Below, in pieces: positions 1 to 7,035 of a stretch of DNA of 64,000 nucleotides. The DNA comes from Lentzea terrae (GTDB lineage Bacteria; Actinomycetota; Actinomycetes; Mycobacteriales; Pseudonocardiaceae), in NCBI RefSeq assembly GCF_003265345.1, contig NZ_QFWW01000012.1, positions 451 to 64,450 of the forward strand. Direction: 5' to 3'. Position 1 is the stretch's first letter; every line of letters begins with the position of its first letter. The notes under the pieces were generated by a model. The model was not told where the DNA came from and did no database searches. It was given only the letters and a program-made list of their open reading frames with translations. A program made the translations under genes and the position numbers.

Positions 1-1
1 A

Positions 2-1021
2 TGGTCACCCGACAACACCCGCATCCTCACCGGCAGCAACGACAACACCGCCCGCATCTGGGACGCCACCACCGGCCAACAACTCCACCAACTCACCGGA
101 CACGACAGCACCATCAACACAGTCACCTACTCACCCGACAACACCCGCATGCTGACCGCTGACGAAAACGGCACCGCCCGCGTCTGGGATGTCACCACTG
201 GCCAACAACTCCACCAACTCACCGGACACAACAGAGCCATCAACGCAATCACCTACTCACCCGACAACACCCGCATGCTGACCGCTGACGAAAACGGCAC
301 CGCCCGCGTCTGGGATGTCACCACCGGCCAACAACTCCACCAACTCACCGGACACAACAGAGCCATCAACGCAATCACTTACTCACCCGACAACACCCGC
401 ATCGTCACCGGCAGCGACGACAACACCGCCCGCATCTGGGACGCCACCACCGGCCAACAACTCCACCAACTCACCGGACACAACAGAGCCATCAACGCAA
501 TCACTTACTCACCCGACAACACCCGCATCGTCACCGGCAGCGACGACAACACCGCCCGCATCTGGGACGCCACCACCGGCCAACAACTCCACCAACTCAC
601 CGGACACAAACGCGGGGTGAGATCCGTCGCATGGTCACCCGACGGCACCCGCGTTCTCACCGGCAGCAATGACGGCACCGCCCGCATCTGGGACGCCACC
701 ACCGGCCAACAACTCCACCAACTCACCGGACACAACGACTGGGTGAAGTCCGTCGCATGGTCACCCGACGGCACCCGCGTTCTCACCGGCAGCGACGACG
801 GCACCGCCCGCACCTGGGACGCCACCACCGGCCAACCGTTGAGCCCCGTCGTCGTTCTGTTGCCTGACGGGAACTTCGCTGTATTCGATGGACAGAGGAG
901 CAAGGTGATCGAGTGCAGCGAGGGCGCCTGGCGGTGGATCGGGTGGAACGTCGTCGGCGATCGAGGAGTGGATCGCCTGCCAGCCGAGGCTTTCGGCCCG
1001 CTTCCAGTTCGGCCTGATTAG
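2..1021 (+). CDS. WD40 beta-propeller protein, C-terminal part (cut by window edge)
   Basis: The frame is open from base 2, so the gene starts outside the window. The visible part holds seven WD40 blades of exactly 42 residues. Each carries a GH near the end of one repeat and an IWD or VWD before TTGQQLHQLTGH. After the last blade is a roughly 60-residue tail (LSPVVVLLPDGNFAVFDG, then WRWIGWNVVGDRG) of the kind that closes long actinobacterial WD40 proteins. In such proteins the N-terminus is often a NACHT/STAND ATPase, kinase or protease; this one is off the window, so the effector is unknown. The propeller would be a cytoplasmic protein-binding platform. Codon choice is odd: almost all codons end in C or A and G is rare on the coding strand. 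The WD40 call is certain; the overall role is not. Confidence 0.9.
   Translation, partial: WSPDNTRILTGSNDNTARIWDATTGQQLHQLTGHDSTINTVTYSPDNTRMLTADENGTARVWDVTTGQQLHQLTGHNRAINAITYSPDNTRMLTADENGTARVWDVTTGQQLHQLTGHNRAINAITYSPDNTRIVTGSDDNTARIWDATTGQQLHQLTGHNRAINAITYSPDNTRIVTGSDDNTARIWDATTGQQLHQLTGHKRGVRSVAWSPDGTRVLTGSNDGTARIWDATTGQQLHQLTGHNDWVKSVAWSPDGTRVLTGSDDGTARTWDATTGQPLSPVVVLLPDGNFAVFDGQRSKVIECSEGAWRWIGWNVVGDRGVDRLPAEAFGPLPVRPD
5..844 (+). repeat. 126-bp in-frame tandem repeats encoding WD40 blades
   Basis: Units begin at 5, 131, 257, 383, 509, 635 and 761, a strict 126-bp period. Neighbouring units are nearly identical in DNA: those at 131 and 257 both encode the RMLTADENGTARVWDV version, and those at 383 and 509 both encode the RIVTGSDDNTARIWDA version. 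Synonymous positions are conserved too, so this reflects recent duplication or gene conversion rather than protein-level constraint alone. Confidence 0.92.
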
Positions 1022-1126
1022 GCCTGGCGGGGAAGATGGTCTACTAGGATCGTTCTCACTGAGTAATCACCTTTGGCGCCAGAGGTTCCCCCGGTCGTGG
1101 CTCCCGCGCGGGTTACGTTCGAACTC

Positions 1127-1492
1127 ATGGGACGTCTTCTCGGTTTGCTCGCCGCTCTGGCGCTCGCCATGGGCTTCGCCGTGTTCTCGGCCCCGCTTGC
1201 CGGTGCGTCGGAGGGCACGCGCTGGCTCGTTGCGCCGTGCCCGTCCGGTTCGAAGGCGCTGTGGTTGCCGCGCGTCGACAAGTTCGGCACCGATTTGAGC
1301 TGCACAACAGAGGAAGCTCGGGGCAAGGCGGTCAAGGAGGCCGTGGACAGCGGTAGTCCGACGCGGATGATGAACGTCGCGATCGCGTTCGCCCAGCAGA
1401 TCGCGGACAAGTCCTTGACGCCGGAGTCGCCGTGCATGCTGGGGGCCAAGGGGGCGATCGGCGACGCGATGGGCACCTGCGTAGCGGCTTAG
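1127..1492 (+). CDS. small secreted protein of unknown function
   Basis: This encodes about 121 residues. The ATG at 1127 is preferred over an upstream in-frame TTG at 1073 because it opens a classic signal peptide: MGR, then a Leu/Ala-rich core, then APLAGAS as a likely signal peptidase I site. The mature part has four cysteines (APCPSG, LSCTTEE, SPCMLG, GTCVAA), which could form two disulfides outside the cell. I recognise no family. No strong ribosome site is visible before 1127. It lies alone between the WD40 gene and a GntR regulator. Its reality rests on the signal peptide and paired cysteines. Confidence 0.55.
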   Translation: MGRLLGLLAALALAMGFAVFSAPLAGASEGTRWLVAPCPSGSKALWLPRVDKFGTDLSCTTEEARGKAVKEAVDSGSPTRMMNVAIAFAQQIADKSLTPESPCMLGAKGAIGDAMGTCVAA

Positions 1493-1518
1493 CGTTCTCC
1501 CGCGGGGTAGCTTGGTTG

Positions 1519-1529
1519 CTGTACAGAAC
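1519..1529. promoter_or_regulatory. GntR operator half-match before the regulator gene
   Basis: CTGTACAGAAC lies 28 bases before the GTR gene start at 1558. The same word forms the core of two further sites at 2330-2342 and 2364-2377, which bracket the downstream gene. This suggests autoregulation by the GntR protein encoded between them. Confidence 0.6.
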
Positions 1530-1557
1530 CGGCGGCCCCGCTGAGGAGAGATGGCTC

Positions 1558-2322
1558 ATGGCCGACAACGCCCAACGAGGGCGCGTTGGCTATCGGGACA
1601 TCGCGAACGACCTCCGGCAGCAGATCGACTCCGGCGAACTACCGCCTGGCAGCAAGGTTCCTGGCGAGAACGACCTCATGGGCCAGTACGGCGTGGAGCA
1701 GCCAACCGCGCGGCGCGCTCTGGACGTGCTGAAGAACGAGGGCTTGATCGTCGCCAAACGCGGCTCCGGAACGTTCGTCCGTGAGTTCAAGCCGATCAGG
1801 CGCGTGTCCCCAGACCGATTGCAGGCCAACACTTCGTGGGGAGCCGGCCGACCGATCTGGAACACCGACGTCGGCACGCGACCACGAACGGAGGGCGTGA
1901 CGGTCGGCGTGGAACTTCCCCCGGCTGCGATCGCCGAGGTTCTCCAACTCACCGACGGCGCCCGCGTTTTGACGAGGCCGCGCAGGTATGTCGTCGACGA
2001 CAAGCCCGTTCAACTCGCAACGTCGTACTACTCGGAGACACTCATCGCAGGCTCTGCGGTCACTGAGGTCGACACCGGCGAGGGCGACGCATACGCCCGG
2101 CTCAAGGAGCTGGGCTATGAGCCTGCGAGGTTCCGGGAAGAGCTTCGCGTCCGCATGCCGCGAGAGGACGAGCGGCAGGCTCTCGATCTCGCCCAAGGCA
2201 CTCCGGTGATCCTGATCGTGCGGACGGCGTTCACCGCTGAAGACCAGCCGGTCGAGATCAACGAGATGGTCCTCGACTCGGCGGCGTACGTGCTCGAGTA
2301 CAAGTTCACCTCCTTCGACTGA
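1558..2322 (+). CDS. GntR/HutC-family repressor, KorSA-like
   Basis: This 254-residue regulator has an N-terminal winged helix (about residues 8-75; GYRDIANDLRQQIDSGELPP, ending GSGTFVRE) and a C-terminal UTRA effector domain of the HutC subgroup (about 95-250). The ATG at 1558 has GAGGAG nine bases upstream; an upstream in-frame extension to 1432 lacks one. The architecture is that of KorSA/TraR-type repressors that silence transfer genes in actinomycete plasmids and AICEs, and it is clearly a paralogue of the regulator at 7036-7815. Palindromic sites based on TTCTGTACAGAA lie before the gene and directly after it, so it probably controls itself and the next gene. It lies outside the att-bounded element, so it may be a relic of another element. 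Confidence 0.85.
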   Translation: MADNAQRGRVGYRDIANDLRQQIDSGELPPGSKVPGENDLMGQYGVEQPTARRALDVLKNEGLIVAKRGSGTFVREFKPIRRVSPDRLQANTSWGAGRPIWNTDVGTRPRTEGVTVGVELPPAAIAEVLQLTDGARVLTRPRRYVVDDKPVQLATSYYSETLIAGSAVTEVDTGEGDAYARLKELGYEPARFREELRVRMPREDERQALDLAQGTPVILIVRTAFTAEDQPVEINEMVLDSAAYVLEYKFTSFD

Positions 2323-2329
2323 CTTGCCT

Positions 2330-2377
2330 TTCTGTACAGAACTGTGCTCGCTAGCCGCGGCGAGTTCTGTACAGAAC
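2330..2377. promoter_or_regulatory. two palindromic operators upstream of the 2389 gene
   Basis: TTCTGTACAGAAC occurs at 2330-2342, and a perfect 14-bp palindrome, GTTCTGTACAGAAC, at 2364-2377. The centres are about 34 bp apart (roughly three helical turns), ending 11 bp before the ATG at 2389. Together with 1519-1529 they make three copies around one GntR gene. I infer that they are its operators. Confidence 0.7.
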
Positions 2378-2388
2378 AGCTGGTTGCC

Positions 2389-3174
2389 ATGCCGAGCGTG
2401 CTCATCGCGCCCTACATCACCGCGTGGAGTGCCGAGCAAGATCTGCCGTGTGTGCTGGTGGAGTGGCCTGACCGCGGCATCGGATACGCCAACGAACTGC
2501 TGAGCGACCGGGATCGGCACGGAGTGCTGTGGCAGCAAACCGCCCTACGTCATCGGGTCGGATGGCCTGAGTTCACTCGGGTTCGTCCGTTGCGACAGCG
2601 GCGCGCGATGGAACTGTTGCTGTGTCAAGTCTGCGGTGGGCCTGCCGATAGGAACGACGATGGTGTGCTTTGGCTGCAACGAGATCATCGTGACGACTGG
2701 CCACAGTGGCCTGAGGGCATGGCTTCAATGGAGCCGCCGGTGTGCTTGACATGTGTTCCGGTCGCGATGCAGATGTGTCCAGTGTTGCGGCGCGGAGCTG
2801 TCTTGGTTCACGTCAGGGAGTACCAGATCGCCGGTGTGCGAGGCGCGCTCTATCGGCGGAGTGTCCTGGCGCCATCGGCGATCGTCGCGGGGAACTTCAC
2901 TTACGACGATCCGGCGGTGCGCCGGGTTCTTGCCTCGGCTTTGATCCGCGAACTGCGCGGCTGCACCACCGTTTCGTTCGAGGAACTTCATGCTGTCGGT
3001 AAGGAACGATTTTCCCCCGTTACGACGCGAGGGATGAGCAGGTCCGACTCGTCGAACTCAGGGGCGTCCGGGCGGTTGATCTCATGGATGATCCGGTACT
3101 CATGCACTCATCGCTCCAACCCGCGTTCGTCGCTGAACCGGATGACCAACGTGACGTCGTTCTTGTCGCCGTGA
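2389..3174 (+). CDS. conserved actinobacterial protein with CxxC pairs, probably chimeric at its C-terminus
   Basis: The ATG at 2389 (MPSVLIAPYITAW) follows the GntR operators; an upstream GTG at 2344 would place the operators inside the gene. It encodes 261 residues. Two CxxC pairs (LLCQVCGG and VCLTCVP, about residues 80-125) suggest a zinc-binding site. Proteins of this look are usually encoded beside KorSA-like regulators, but their function is unknown to me. The last 60 or so residues, after ELRGCTTVSFEELHAVG, are basic and Ser-rich and lie antisense to the coding part of the 2988-3572 gene. They are therefore probably junk read through after a junction near 2990-3010. The 5' two-thirds is well supported; the end is not. 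Confidence 0.65.
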   Translation: MPSVLIAPYITAWSAEQDLPCVLVEWPDRGIGYANELLSDRDRHGVLWQQTALRHRVGWPEFTRVRPLRQRRAMELLLCQVCGGPADRNDDGVLWLQRDHRDDWPQWPEGMASMEPPVCLTCVPVAMQMCPVLRRGAVLVHVREYQIAGVRGALYRRSVLAPSAIVAGNFTYDDPAVRRVLASALIRELRGCTTVSFEELHAVGKERFSPVTTRGMSRSDSSNSGASGRLISWMIRYSCTHRSNPRSSLNRMTNVTSFLSP

Positions 3175-3572
3175 CGCAACAAGTCCGGCACTTCGAGCGC
3201 CATCTGCAGTGACTGCTGGGGAACGCCTTCCGGGAGCCGTCCTGCGATCCGGTCGTGAGGTTCGGTCCACACCACGGGCCCACCGCCGCTATGGCGCACC
3301 TCGATCTTCACTTCGAGCGCCGCGAATGGCGTCGTATTAGCAAGTCGCAGCAGTTTGGAAAGTGGACCCATACGGTAATGGGAGTACGTCGCTTGAAACG
3401 ACGGACGCCGTGCCATTGCGAGCGCGTGGTTGGCGGCTTCAGCTGCGGAACTGGTCTTGCTGGCCGAGCGGGAGGCGAAGAACGCGGAGAAAGCACCGGC
3501 GATCACCGACACCGACCCCGCAACCGCGGCAAGGGCGGAAGCGTTGTCCTTCAGAGCGGACCAGAACGACAT
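2988..3572 (-). pseudogene. membrane-anchored protein interrupted by an in-frame TGA
   Basis: The ATG at 3572 starts MSFWSALKDN, followed by one hydrophobic segment (about residues 12-30) and a soluble domain that reads like a cytosolic beta-rich module. Translation stops at a TGA at 3108-3110 after 154 residues (ending SDERGLER). Straight after that codon the same frame continues with sensible protein (VHEYRIIHEINRPDAPEFDE and on to SLPTA) to a stop at 2988. The natural product therefore looks like about 194 residues with one nonsense codon. A sequencing error is possible. I do not recognise the family. The gene lies just beyond the displaced 3' end of the acyl-CoA dehydrogenase. Confidence 0.6.
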
Positions 3573-3654
3573 GGCTGGGAGCGTGCCAGGCCCGATCCCC
3601 AGCCGCACCATCAACTGACGACCGATCGACACCCGCGACCAGCCCAAAACGACA

Positions 3655-3686
3655 AACGGCCTGGAGGCGGGTGCCTCCAGGCCGTT
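3655..3686. terminator. 14-bp perfect hairpin, original terminator of the dehydrogenase gene
   Basis: The arms are 3655-3668 and 3673-3686 with a GGGT loop. On the minus strand it begins 16 bp beyond the displaced stop codon of the acyl-CoA dehydrogenase fragment (TGA at 3702-3704). The stem core ACGGCCTGGAGGC recurs in the hairpin at 13537-13588 beside the other att site. Confidence 0.8.
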
Positions 3687-3701
3687 CGAATGTCGTGGAA
3701 C

Positions 3702-3775
3702 TCAGCCGTTGAGCACGGCGCGCGACATCACGACGCGCTGGATCTGGTTCGTGCCCTCGTAGATCTGCGTGATCT
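3702..3775. repeat. attL: displaced 3' end of the acyl-CoA dehydrogenase gene
   Basis: Bases 3715-3775 are identical over 61 bp to 13625-13685. Extending to 3702/13612 gives 74 bp with two mismatches. Read on the minus strand, this copy encodes IYEGTNQIQR through VVMSRAVLNG and a stop, the same peptide as the intact gene. The two mismatches are synonymous (GTG CTC here, GTC CTG at 13612). It has no start and is the original gene end, cut off when the element integrated. Confidence 0.92.
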
Positions 3776-4463
3776 CTCACCGGGATGTCAGCGAGCTGGC
3801 GCTTTGAGCTGGAATCTGACCTCTACCAGCGCGGATACGTCTCGACAGTTCTCGGTGGTTCTCGACGCTTTCTGACGTTCGACGGCCTGTGGACGGCCTG
3901 AGATCTGATCAACCTCACCTCGGGCATCATCCCGACACGAAGCCGATCTCGCGGTCAGTGGTGGCGGGTCAAGACACGCTTTCCCGTCTTGACGCGGTGC
4001 CGCTGGCCGTGACTGATCATGGCGTGTCGGGGTGGTGCCCTTCGCGCTGTCTTGGGGTCGTTGCTCGGTGGCAAGGCGGCGTAGCCGTCGCGGCAGTCGA
4101 TCGCCGTGCCCGGCTCTGTCAGCTGGCTGTCTGCGCGATCGTCCCGGCTGGTATCTGCTGGTAGCTCGTGGTTGAGGTTCCGCCGTCGGCGGTGCGCTGC
4201 CGCGCCACCTCGTGGGCCGTGCCGCCGTGGCCGGCGGGCGGAGCGAAGCGGGAGCCCGACGTGCCCGGATGGATGCGGGCCACGCTGGTAGGCGACTGGC
4301 CCACTGCGCGCCGCCGACGGCGGCGCGCCTTGATCCCATAAAGCTGAGTTCAGCAGTTAACGCCATCGTGTACCGGCGCAACAGCATGGGTTTTGAGTCA
4401 GATCTGCAGGCTGCCCCACTGGTAATGTCTCGGCGATCCGCAGGGCTACGGGGAGGAGTTGCA
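3776..4463. other. left-end non-coding region of the element
   Basis: No convincing gene lies in these 690 bp; the open frames here have no ribosome sites and unnatural composition. I see two direct copies of GACGGCCTG at 3881-3889 and 3892-3900, a pair of GTTCTCG words near 3848-3862, and a perfect 10-bp stem with a GAC loop at 4306-4328. Possible roles are integrase/excisionase arm sites near attL and a transfer locus (clt), but neither is shown by the sequence. Confidence 0.45.
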
Positions 4464-5432
4464 GTGGAAGAGCGGCTTCTTCCTCTCAACGGCCTACTAG
4501 CACTCCTCACGCCTCACGACCACACTCCGCCGTTGCTTCACCGCGCTGGCTTCCGCCTGCAAGGACTTGAAGTTCCCCTTACAGGAGACCTAGGGAAGGT
4601 CGTTGTCGACGCGGTCTTGTTTCACCCAGACCACTCACTCATCGTGCTCTGTGAGTGCAAGTCGGGTGCCAACGTCGAGGCGCCCCAAGCACGGAAGTAC
4701 GCAGTCATCGAACCAGCCACGGTCGTGAACACGGTGAGGATCACTCTTACTCAGCGCGTGGAACCAACTGTGGTCGTGTTGTACATCTGCCAGGGACAGC
4801 ATCTCGCCCGGATCAAGCAGGGCCTCGACGCCGAGAAGCTGGAGTTCCCAGTTGTCGGGGTCTCTTCCACCGGCATGATCTTTGACTGTCCACAGTCGAC
4901 GCCCAAAGTCCTACGCGAAGCACTACAACCCCCAACATTGGGACTGGCCAACGTCCTTCCTCGCCTGATTGAGTTTGATCAAGACTCTCCCACCGAGGCG
5001 TTCGAGTCTGCGGTGATGGCGCAGCTCGTCGCGGCTATGGCTCACAGGAAACAACATGTGGGTGTGAAACACATCGCAGAGCGGGCAGCGCCTCACCTAG
5101 CGCTGTACGGTCACGGTGCGCGCAACCAGCTGGTCAAGAAGGTTGGCGAGGCCGCACGGAAGATCGCGAACGCGGACAGCACTTCCTTCACGTTCCAATC
5201 GCCTATGGCTGGCGACCAAGATGGTGGCGTCGTCCACCTCTTGAAGAGCCCAGAAGAGAACGACCTGCGCGGCCGAACTCAGGGCTACCAAGCACTGATG
5301 CGCGGCAACCGAGCTAGGCGCAAGAAGGCCGCTCCGGCCGACCCTAACCAGCTCGACCTGTTGCAGGTGCTCGAGCAGGCGGATGATGACGGCGGGGATG
5401 ACGTGGTTGACATCGGGGAGGACATGCCGTGA
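4464..5432 (+). CDS. PD-(D/E)XK nuclease-like cargo protein
   Basis: The GTG at 4464 has a strong GGGAGGAG five bases upstream and is chosen over upstream codons; the product is 322 residues. Residues about 30-75 read as a PD-(D/E)XK nuclease core: VVVDAVLF (Asp49), then LIVLCECKSG with Glu64-Cys-Lys66, the Asp-x14-ExK spacing of restriction-like and Holliday-type nucleases. The C-terminal third could include a helical DNA-binding domain (about 170-250), followed by a basic RARRKKAA stretch and a very acidic tail (DDDGGDDVVDIGED). Its stop overlaps the next start by 4 bp, so the two proteins are probably made together. GC is lower than in the backbone. Position at the cargo end of an AICE suggests defence or DNA processing. 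The nuclease fold is inferred from one motif block. Confidence 0.7.
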   Translation: MEERLLPLNGLLALLTPHDHTPPLLHRAGFRLQGLEVPLTGDLGKVVVDAVLFHPDHSLIVLCECKSGANVEAPQARKYAVIEPATVVNTVRITLTQRVEPTVVVLYICQGQHLARIKQGLDAEKLEFPVVGVSSTGMIFDCPQSTPKVLREALQPPTLGLANVLPRLIEFDQDSPTEAFESAVMAQLVAAMAHRKQHVGVKHIAERAAPHLALYGHGARNQLVKKVGEAARKIANADSTSFTFQSPMAGDQDGGVVHLLKSPEENDLRGRTQGYQALMRGNRARRKKAAPADPNQLDLLQVLEQADDDGGDDVVDIGEDMP

Positions 5433-6508
5433 TCACTCGCGCGGACATGAACGAGCAGCTGCACCTCGGCTCAAACACGCCCACCAAGACGTTCGTAGTC
5501 GAGGCGCACGCAGACGACCCCCGGCTCCTGCTTGAGGATGTGGTCGGCCGCTCCAACTTGGAGGCGACAGCCGATGCCTTCCTCTTCAAGGCGCACCTCG
5601 ACAGCGGCGAACTCTGGATTGATCAGCTCGATAGGCGATTCTGGTCGATCCACACCGACATGGGAATGAAGGATGCGCACGACTTCCTACGAAAGGAAGT
5701 CGAAGGCCGGCGAGAGCTGGACTGGATTTGGCTCCCCTCTGACCACCTCCGCAATATTTGGCCAAACACTCAGCCACAAAGAGTGGTTACAACCTTTGAT
5801 GGAAGCCGATTCAGCGAGGAGGACGCCCCGACAAAGGGACTTAAGGTTCAAATGTCGGGACACGGCGCAACCAAGCTTCTCGACTTCATTGCAGGAAACG
5901 ACGATTTTCGGTACTCTGTATCTTTCCACAGCTCACAAACACCGTTGATCGACCCCGATCTTGGCTCGATTGTCGAAGGAGTCAACCGAAAGGGCCGGTT
6001 CGCCGTCTCTGGGGACTCTTTTGAATTTCACCTCCAGGTCGTCCACTCTGTCGTTAGACGATACAAGCGCCTGGTCGAACTCTGCGAGTCCAAGGCGATC
6101 AGCTACACCACGCATGACGAGATAGACGGAGGAGGAATGCTGGACGGCGGGTCAATCCTGATCAAATTCAGTCGCAAGATCACCGACATTCCAGCCTTCC
6201 TCGGGGAGCTCTTCTCCGCGCGAATCCCCTACCGCCTATGGGGAATGCCCCGCTTCCTTGACACTCACGCTGAAGTCGACGCCGTGGATCTCCATGTTGG
6301 CCAGGCCCTTCGCATGGACTTCGGCGAGGACTGGCTACGCGTGTACCTCAACAAAGGATCTTGCGGCAATACAGTCGCCCGACTGGTCTGCAATTTGCAG
6401 CACACGTTTGATGGCGCCCTCAGCTTCGCCGATCCAGAGCTTCAGCGAGCCCTCCGTGGGGAGGGCGCAAAATTGCCTGCTCCGCCGCTCCCTCGCTTTG
6501 CTCAATAG
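5429..6508 (+). CDS. unrecognised partner of the nuclease-like protein
   Basis: The product is 359 residues; the ATG at 5429 overlaps the previous stop (ATGA). No family is recognised. It looks soluble and mixed alpha/beta, without signal peptide or membrane segment. Notable stretches are an acidic N-terminal third (EAHADDPRLLLEDVVG), WIWLPSDHLRNIWPN near residue 97, a middle block with GHGATKLLDFIAGNDDFRYS, and a C-terminal domain (about 230-345) with GMLDGGSILIKFSRKI and LRMDFGEDWLRVYLNKGS. It has clearly lower GC and more A/T-ending codons than the backbone, a sign of recent transfer. The coupling suggests that it senses, restrains or guides the upstream nuclease, but this is inference. 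Confidence 0.65.
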   Translation: MITRADMNEQLHLGSNTPTKTFVVEAHADDPRLLLEDVVGRSNLEATADAFLFKAHLDSGELWIDQLDRRFWSIHTDMGMKDAHDFLRKEVEGRRELDWIWLPSDHLRNIWPNTQPQRVVTTFDGSRFSEEDAPTKGLKVQMSGHGATKLLDFIAGNDDFRYSVSFHSSQTPLIDPDLGSIVEGVNRKGRFAVSGDSFEFHLQVVHSVVRRYKRLVELCESKAISYTTHDEIDGGGMLDGGSILIKFSRKITDIPAFLGELFSARIPYRLWGMPRFLDTHAEVDAVDLHVGQALRMDFGEDWLRVYLNKGSCGNTVARLVCNLQHTFDGALSFADPELQRALRGEGAKLPAPPLPRFAQ

Positions 6509-6534
6509 CACCTTTTACTCACCATCGAAATGCC

Positions 6535-6963
6535 CTAGCCGACTAGGTCTACTCCATCGTGCGCGCGAGTGATCACATGCGACGAGCTGAAAGCATCGGT
6601 GACACGTACGACATAAGCTGGGGCCATTACCTCGCGTACCTCATCGAGCGACATCCATCGCACCTCCGTGGCCTCCTCGGTCACACGGCTAGGTTCACCA
6701 AGAGGCGAGCATCGAAAGACAAGAGCGACAATCCCGCGCTTCATGTTCTTATAAACGCCGGTGAGCCGTTCGACGCGAACTGAAATTCCAGTCTCTTCCA
6801 AAACCTCCCGACGCGCACCTTCCTCGAAGGTCTCCGAAGTTTCAAGCACACCGCCTGGCGGTTCCCAGTGGCCGTTGTCCCGACGGCGAATGACAAGAAC
6901 CTTGCCTTCGTCGTTGACGACGATTCCGGCGACGCTCACCGAATGGCGCGGGGTCTCAGTCAT
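6535..6963 (-). CDS. Nudix hydrolase, possible AICE immunity factor (Pif-like)
   Basis: The product is about 142 residues with a full Nudix box, GGVLETSETFEEGARREVLE followed by ETG, matching GX5EX7REUXEEXGU; it would hydrolyse a nucleoside diphosphate linked to another group. The ATG at 6963 is chosen; an in-frame GTG at 6972 is an alternative. It is transcribed divergently from the GntR repressor across an operator-bearing gap. In pSAM2 the conjugal immunity gene pif encodes a protein with a Nudix motif next to the transfer regulators, so the same role (blocking transfer into cells that already carry the element) is plausible here. Only the Nudix motif and the position support that. Confidence 0.8.
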   Translation of the reverse strand: MTETPRHSVSVAGIVVNDEGKVLVIRRRDNGHWEPPGGVLETSETFEEGARREVLEETGISVRVERLTGVYKNMKRGIVALVFRCSPLGEPSRVTEEATEVRWMSLDEVREVMAPAYVVRVTDAFSSSHVITRAHDGVDLVG

Positions 6964-7001
6964 TGCCTGCACTTTCCCTCAGCAGACGAGTGTGAGAAAC
7001 T

Positions 7002-7023
7002 GAACTCGTCTAGTCGTCTGTAG
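7002..7023. promoter_or_regulatory. operator-like site between Nudix and GntR genes
   Basis: GAACTCGTCTAGTCGTCT followed by GTAG lies in the 72-bp gap between the divergent Nudix and GntR genes. It shares GAACTCGTCTAG with the sites at 7854-7873 and 7881-7900. The GntR ribosome site (AGGAG, 7022-7026) touches its end, so bound repressor would block both promoters. Confidence 0.6.
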
Positions 7024-7035
7024 GAGTAGGTGACC

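Noticed and set aside
315..620. Thr/Pro-rich open frame in the WD40 region
   Set aside because: It is a shifted frame of the 126-bp repeats, open only because the DNA is C-rich.
5..844. Regular repeats suggesting a CRISPR array or satellite
   Set aside because: The 126-bp period is a multiple of three, the frame is open throughout and each unit encodes a WD40 blade.
1432..1557. N-terminal extension of the first GntR protein
   Set aside because: It would cover the operator and lacks a ribosome site; winged-helix proteins of this type start close to the 1558 ATG.
3715..3775. tRNA fragment as the AICE attachment site
   Set aside because: No tRNA structure is present; the repeat is fadE25 coding sequence on both sides.
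4212..4463. Upstream extension of the nuclease-like gene
   Set aside because: Arg/Ala-rich, includes the hairpin at 4306-4328, and a much better GTG with GGGAGGAG is at 4464.
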